A stretch of DNA of 50,968 nucleotides from JAWXBM01 sp034440115 (GTDB taxonomy: Bacteria; Pseudomonadota; Gammaproteobacteria; Xanthomonadales; SZUA-36). Shown in pieces: positions 50,288 through 50,968 of this stretch. Position numbers and translations under genes: made by a program. The stretch is from NCBI GenBank assembly GCA_034440115.1, contig JAWXBM010000060.1:1-50968 (forward strand). Direction: 5' to 3'. The number at the start of each line of letters is the position of its first letter. The first letter of the stretch is position 1. Below the pieces are notes generated by a model. It was not told the origin of the DNA. It worked only from the letters and a program-made list of their open reading frames with translations, and made no database searches.

Positions 50288-50947
50288 ATGAACACACTCG
50301 AAATTGAAGTCTGGTCTGATATTGCCTGCCCCTGGTGCTGGATTGGCAAGCGCGGGCTGGATGCCGCACTGCAGTCCTTTGACTCTCCCGTCACCGTTCG
50401 CTGGAATGCCTTTGAGCTCAATCCGCAGGCACCACTGGAATTACCCGGCCAGGTCGATTACGTGCAACGCCTGGCAGACAAGTACCACGTTGGTCACGAC
50501 GAAGCGCAGCAAATGATCGACCGCATCGTGAGCACTGGCCACGACCGCGGGCTGGAACTGCGCTTCGATCGCATCCGCCCGACCAATACTTTTGCTGCCC
50601 ATCGCCTGTTGTCTTGGGCTCGAGATTCGGGACAGCAAACCGAACTGAAAGAAGCCATATTCAAAGCTTATCTGCACGACGGCCTGTTGGTATCAGATCC
50701 TGAAGTATTGACAGCGCTGGCCGAGCAGGCGGGTCTTGATGCTGCACAAGCCCGCGAGATATTGAGTAGTGATGCGTTTAGCAACGAAGTTCGTAACGAT
50801 GAGCGACGTGCGACTGAGATCGGCATCACCGGCGTACCGTGCTTTGTTTTCCCGCAGGCTCGTTTCGCAGTTTCCGGTGCGCAGCCGGTGGAGGCTTTGC
50901 TGGAAGCGATGCGCAAGGCACAGTCGCAGAATACCTCTCAACCCTGA
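50288..50947 (+). CDS. FrnE-like DsbA-family oxidoreductase
   Basis: A 219-residue cytoplasmic thioredoxin-fold protein with a helical insert. The active site is DIACPWCWIGK (Cys14-Pro-Trp-Cys17), and the cis-Pro loop is GITGVPCFVF. FrnE members act in disulfide exchange or polyketide-related redox reactions. It has no signal peptide. The frame is open from 50249, but homology begins at ATG 50288 (MNTLEIEVWSD). The stop lies 21 bases before the window end. Confidence 0.92.
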   Translation: MNTLEIEVWSDIACPWCWIGKRGLDAALQSFDSPVTVRWNAFELNPQAPLELPGQVDYVQRLADKYHVGHDEAQQMIDRIVSTGHDRGLELRFDRIRPTNTFAAHRLLSWARDSGQQTELKEAIFKAYLHDGLLVSDPEVLTALAEQAGLDAAQAREILSSDAFSNEVRNDERRATEIGITGVPCFVFPQARFAVSGAQPVEALLEAMRKAQSQNTSQP

Positions 50948-50968
50948 AAGGTTTGGATCCCGGCTCGC

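Overview
This is about 51 kb of a gammaproteobacterial chromosome, gene-dense and without rRNA, tRNA, CRISPR or phage genes. A gammaproteobacterium is suggested by the gene order hisG-D-C-B-H-A-F-IE with fused HisB and HisIE, a long-form HisG without HisZ, SrkA (YihE), SlyX, a Kef-type antiporter and a TonB-dependent receptor. A TrpR-like YerC gene directly before hisG recalls Xanthomonas and its relatives. The exact order cannot be fixed from the sequence alone.

Layout. (1) 139-8754: a catabolic cluster with thiolase, SDR dehydrogenase, MFS carrier, acyl-CoA synthetase, SnoaL-like protein and TonB-dependent receptor on the minus strand, and a MaoC hydratase divergent from it. It looks like uptake, CoA activation and beta-oxidation-like shortening of an unidentified carboxylate. 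A lipoprotein PQQ/heme c alcohol dehydrogenase follows (8893-11064). (2) 11104-15151: a hydroxyproline-type operon (DapA-family deaminase, GntR/FCD regulator, FAD D-amino-acid dehydrogenase, 4-hydroxyproline epimerase) with a decayed second proline-racemase-family fragment behind it. (3) 15567-23147: yerC and the complete histidine operon, with most junctions overlapping. (4) 23231-32356: GNAT, a YkvI-like membrane protein, a beta-CASP RNA hydrolase, a DUF885 lipoprotein, a POT peptide transporter, an M20 peptidase and an SDR. (5) 32539-38806: ion transport genes (Kef-type antiporter, SLC13/TrkA-C permease, CDF metal exporter, GDT1/UPF0016) and ilvE. (6) 38807-39692: an 886-base stretch without a convincing gene. 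It carries a 23-bp tandem array, dyads, a good sigma-54 promoter, a long hairpin and a strong terminator, so it is probably an uncharacterised non-coding RNA. (7) 39693-41511: an Lrp-family regulator divergent from an orphan PrnB-like (IDO-superfamily) heme enzyme. (8) 41725-50947: cold-shock protein, NYN RNase-like protein, SrkA, SlyX, a VOC protein, dienelactone hydrolase, cyclophilin, a NemR-like TetR with operator-like dyads on both sides, an NPP phosphodiesterase, an alpha/beta hydrolase and a FrnE-like DsbA protein.

Three families of short interspersed repeats lie between genes: TGTAGGAGC type, GTCATyCCGGAC type and CCTGTCGGACTTAAC type. Some copies have become part of genes. Two genes take their UAG stop from the first type, and one hydrolase has its C-terminus written by the second.

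The observations most worth testing are the sigma-54 RNA locus, the apparent AUC start of the Kef-type antiporter, the operator-like dyads at yerC and at the TetR gene, the 12-bp repeat extension of HisF, and the orphan PrnB-like enzyme under Lrp-type dyads.
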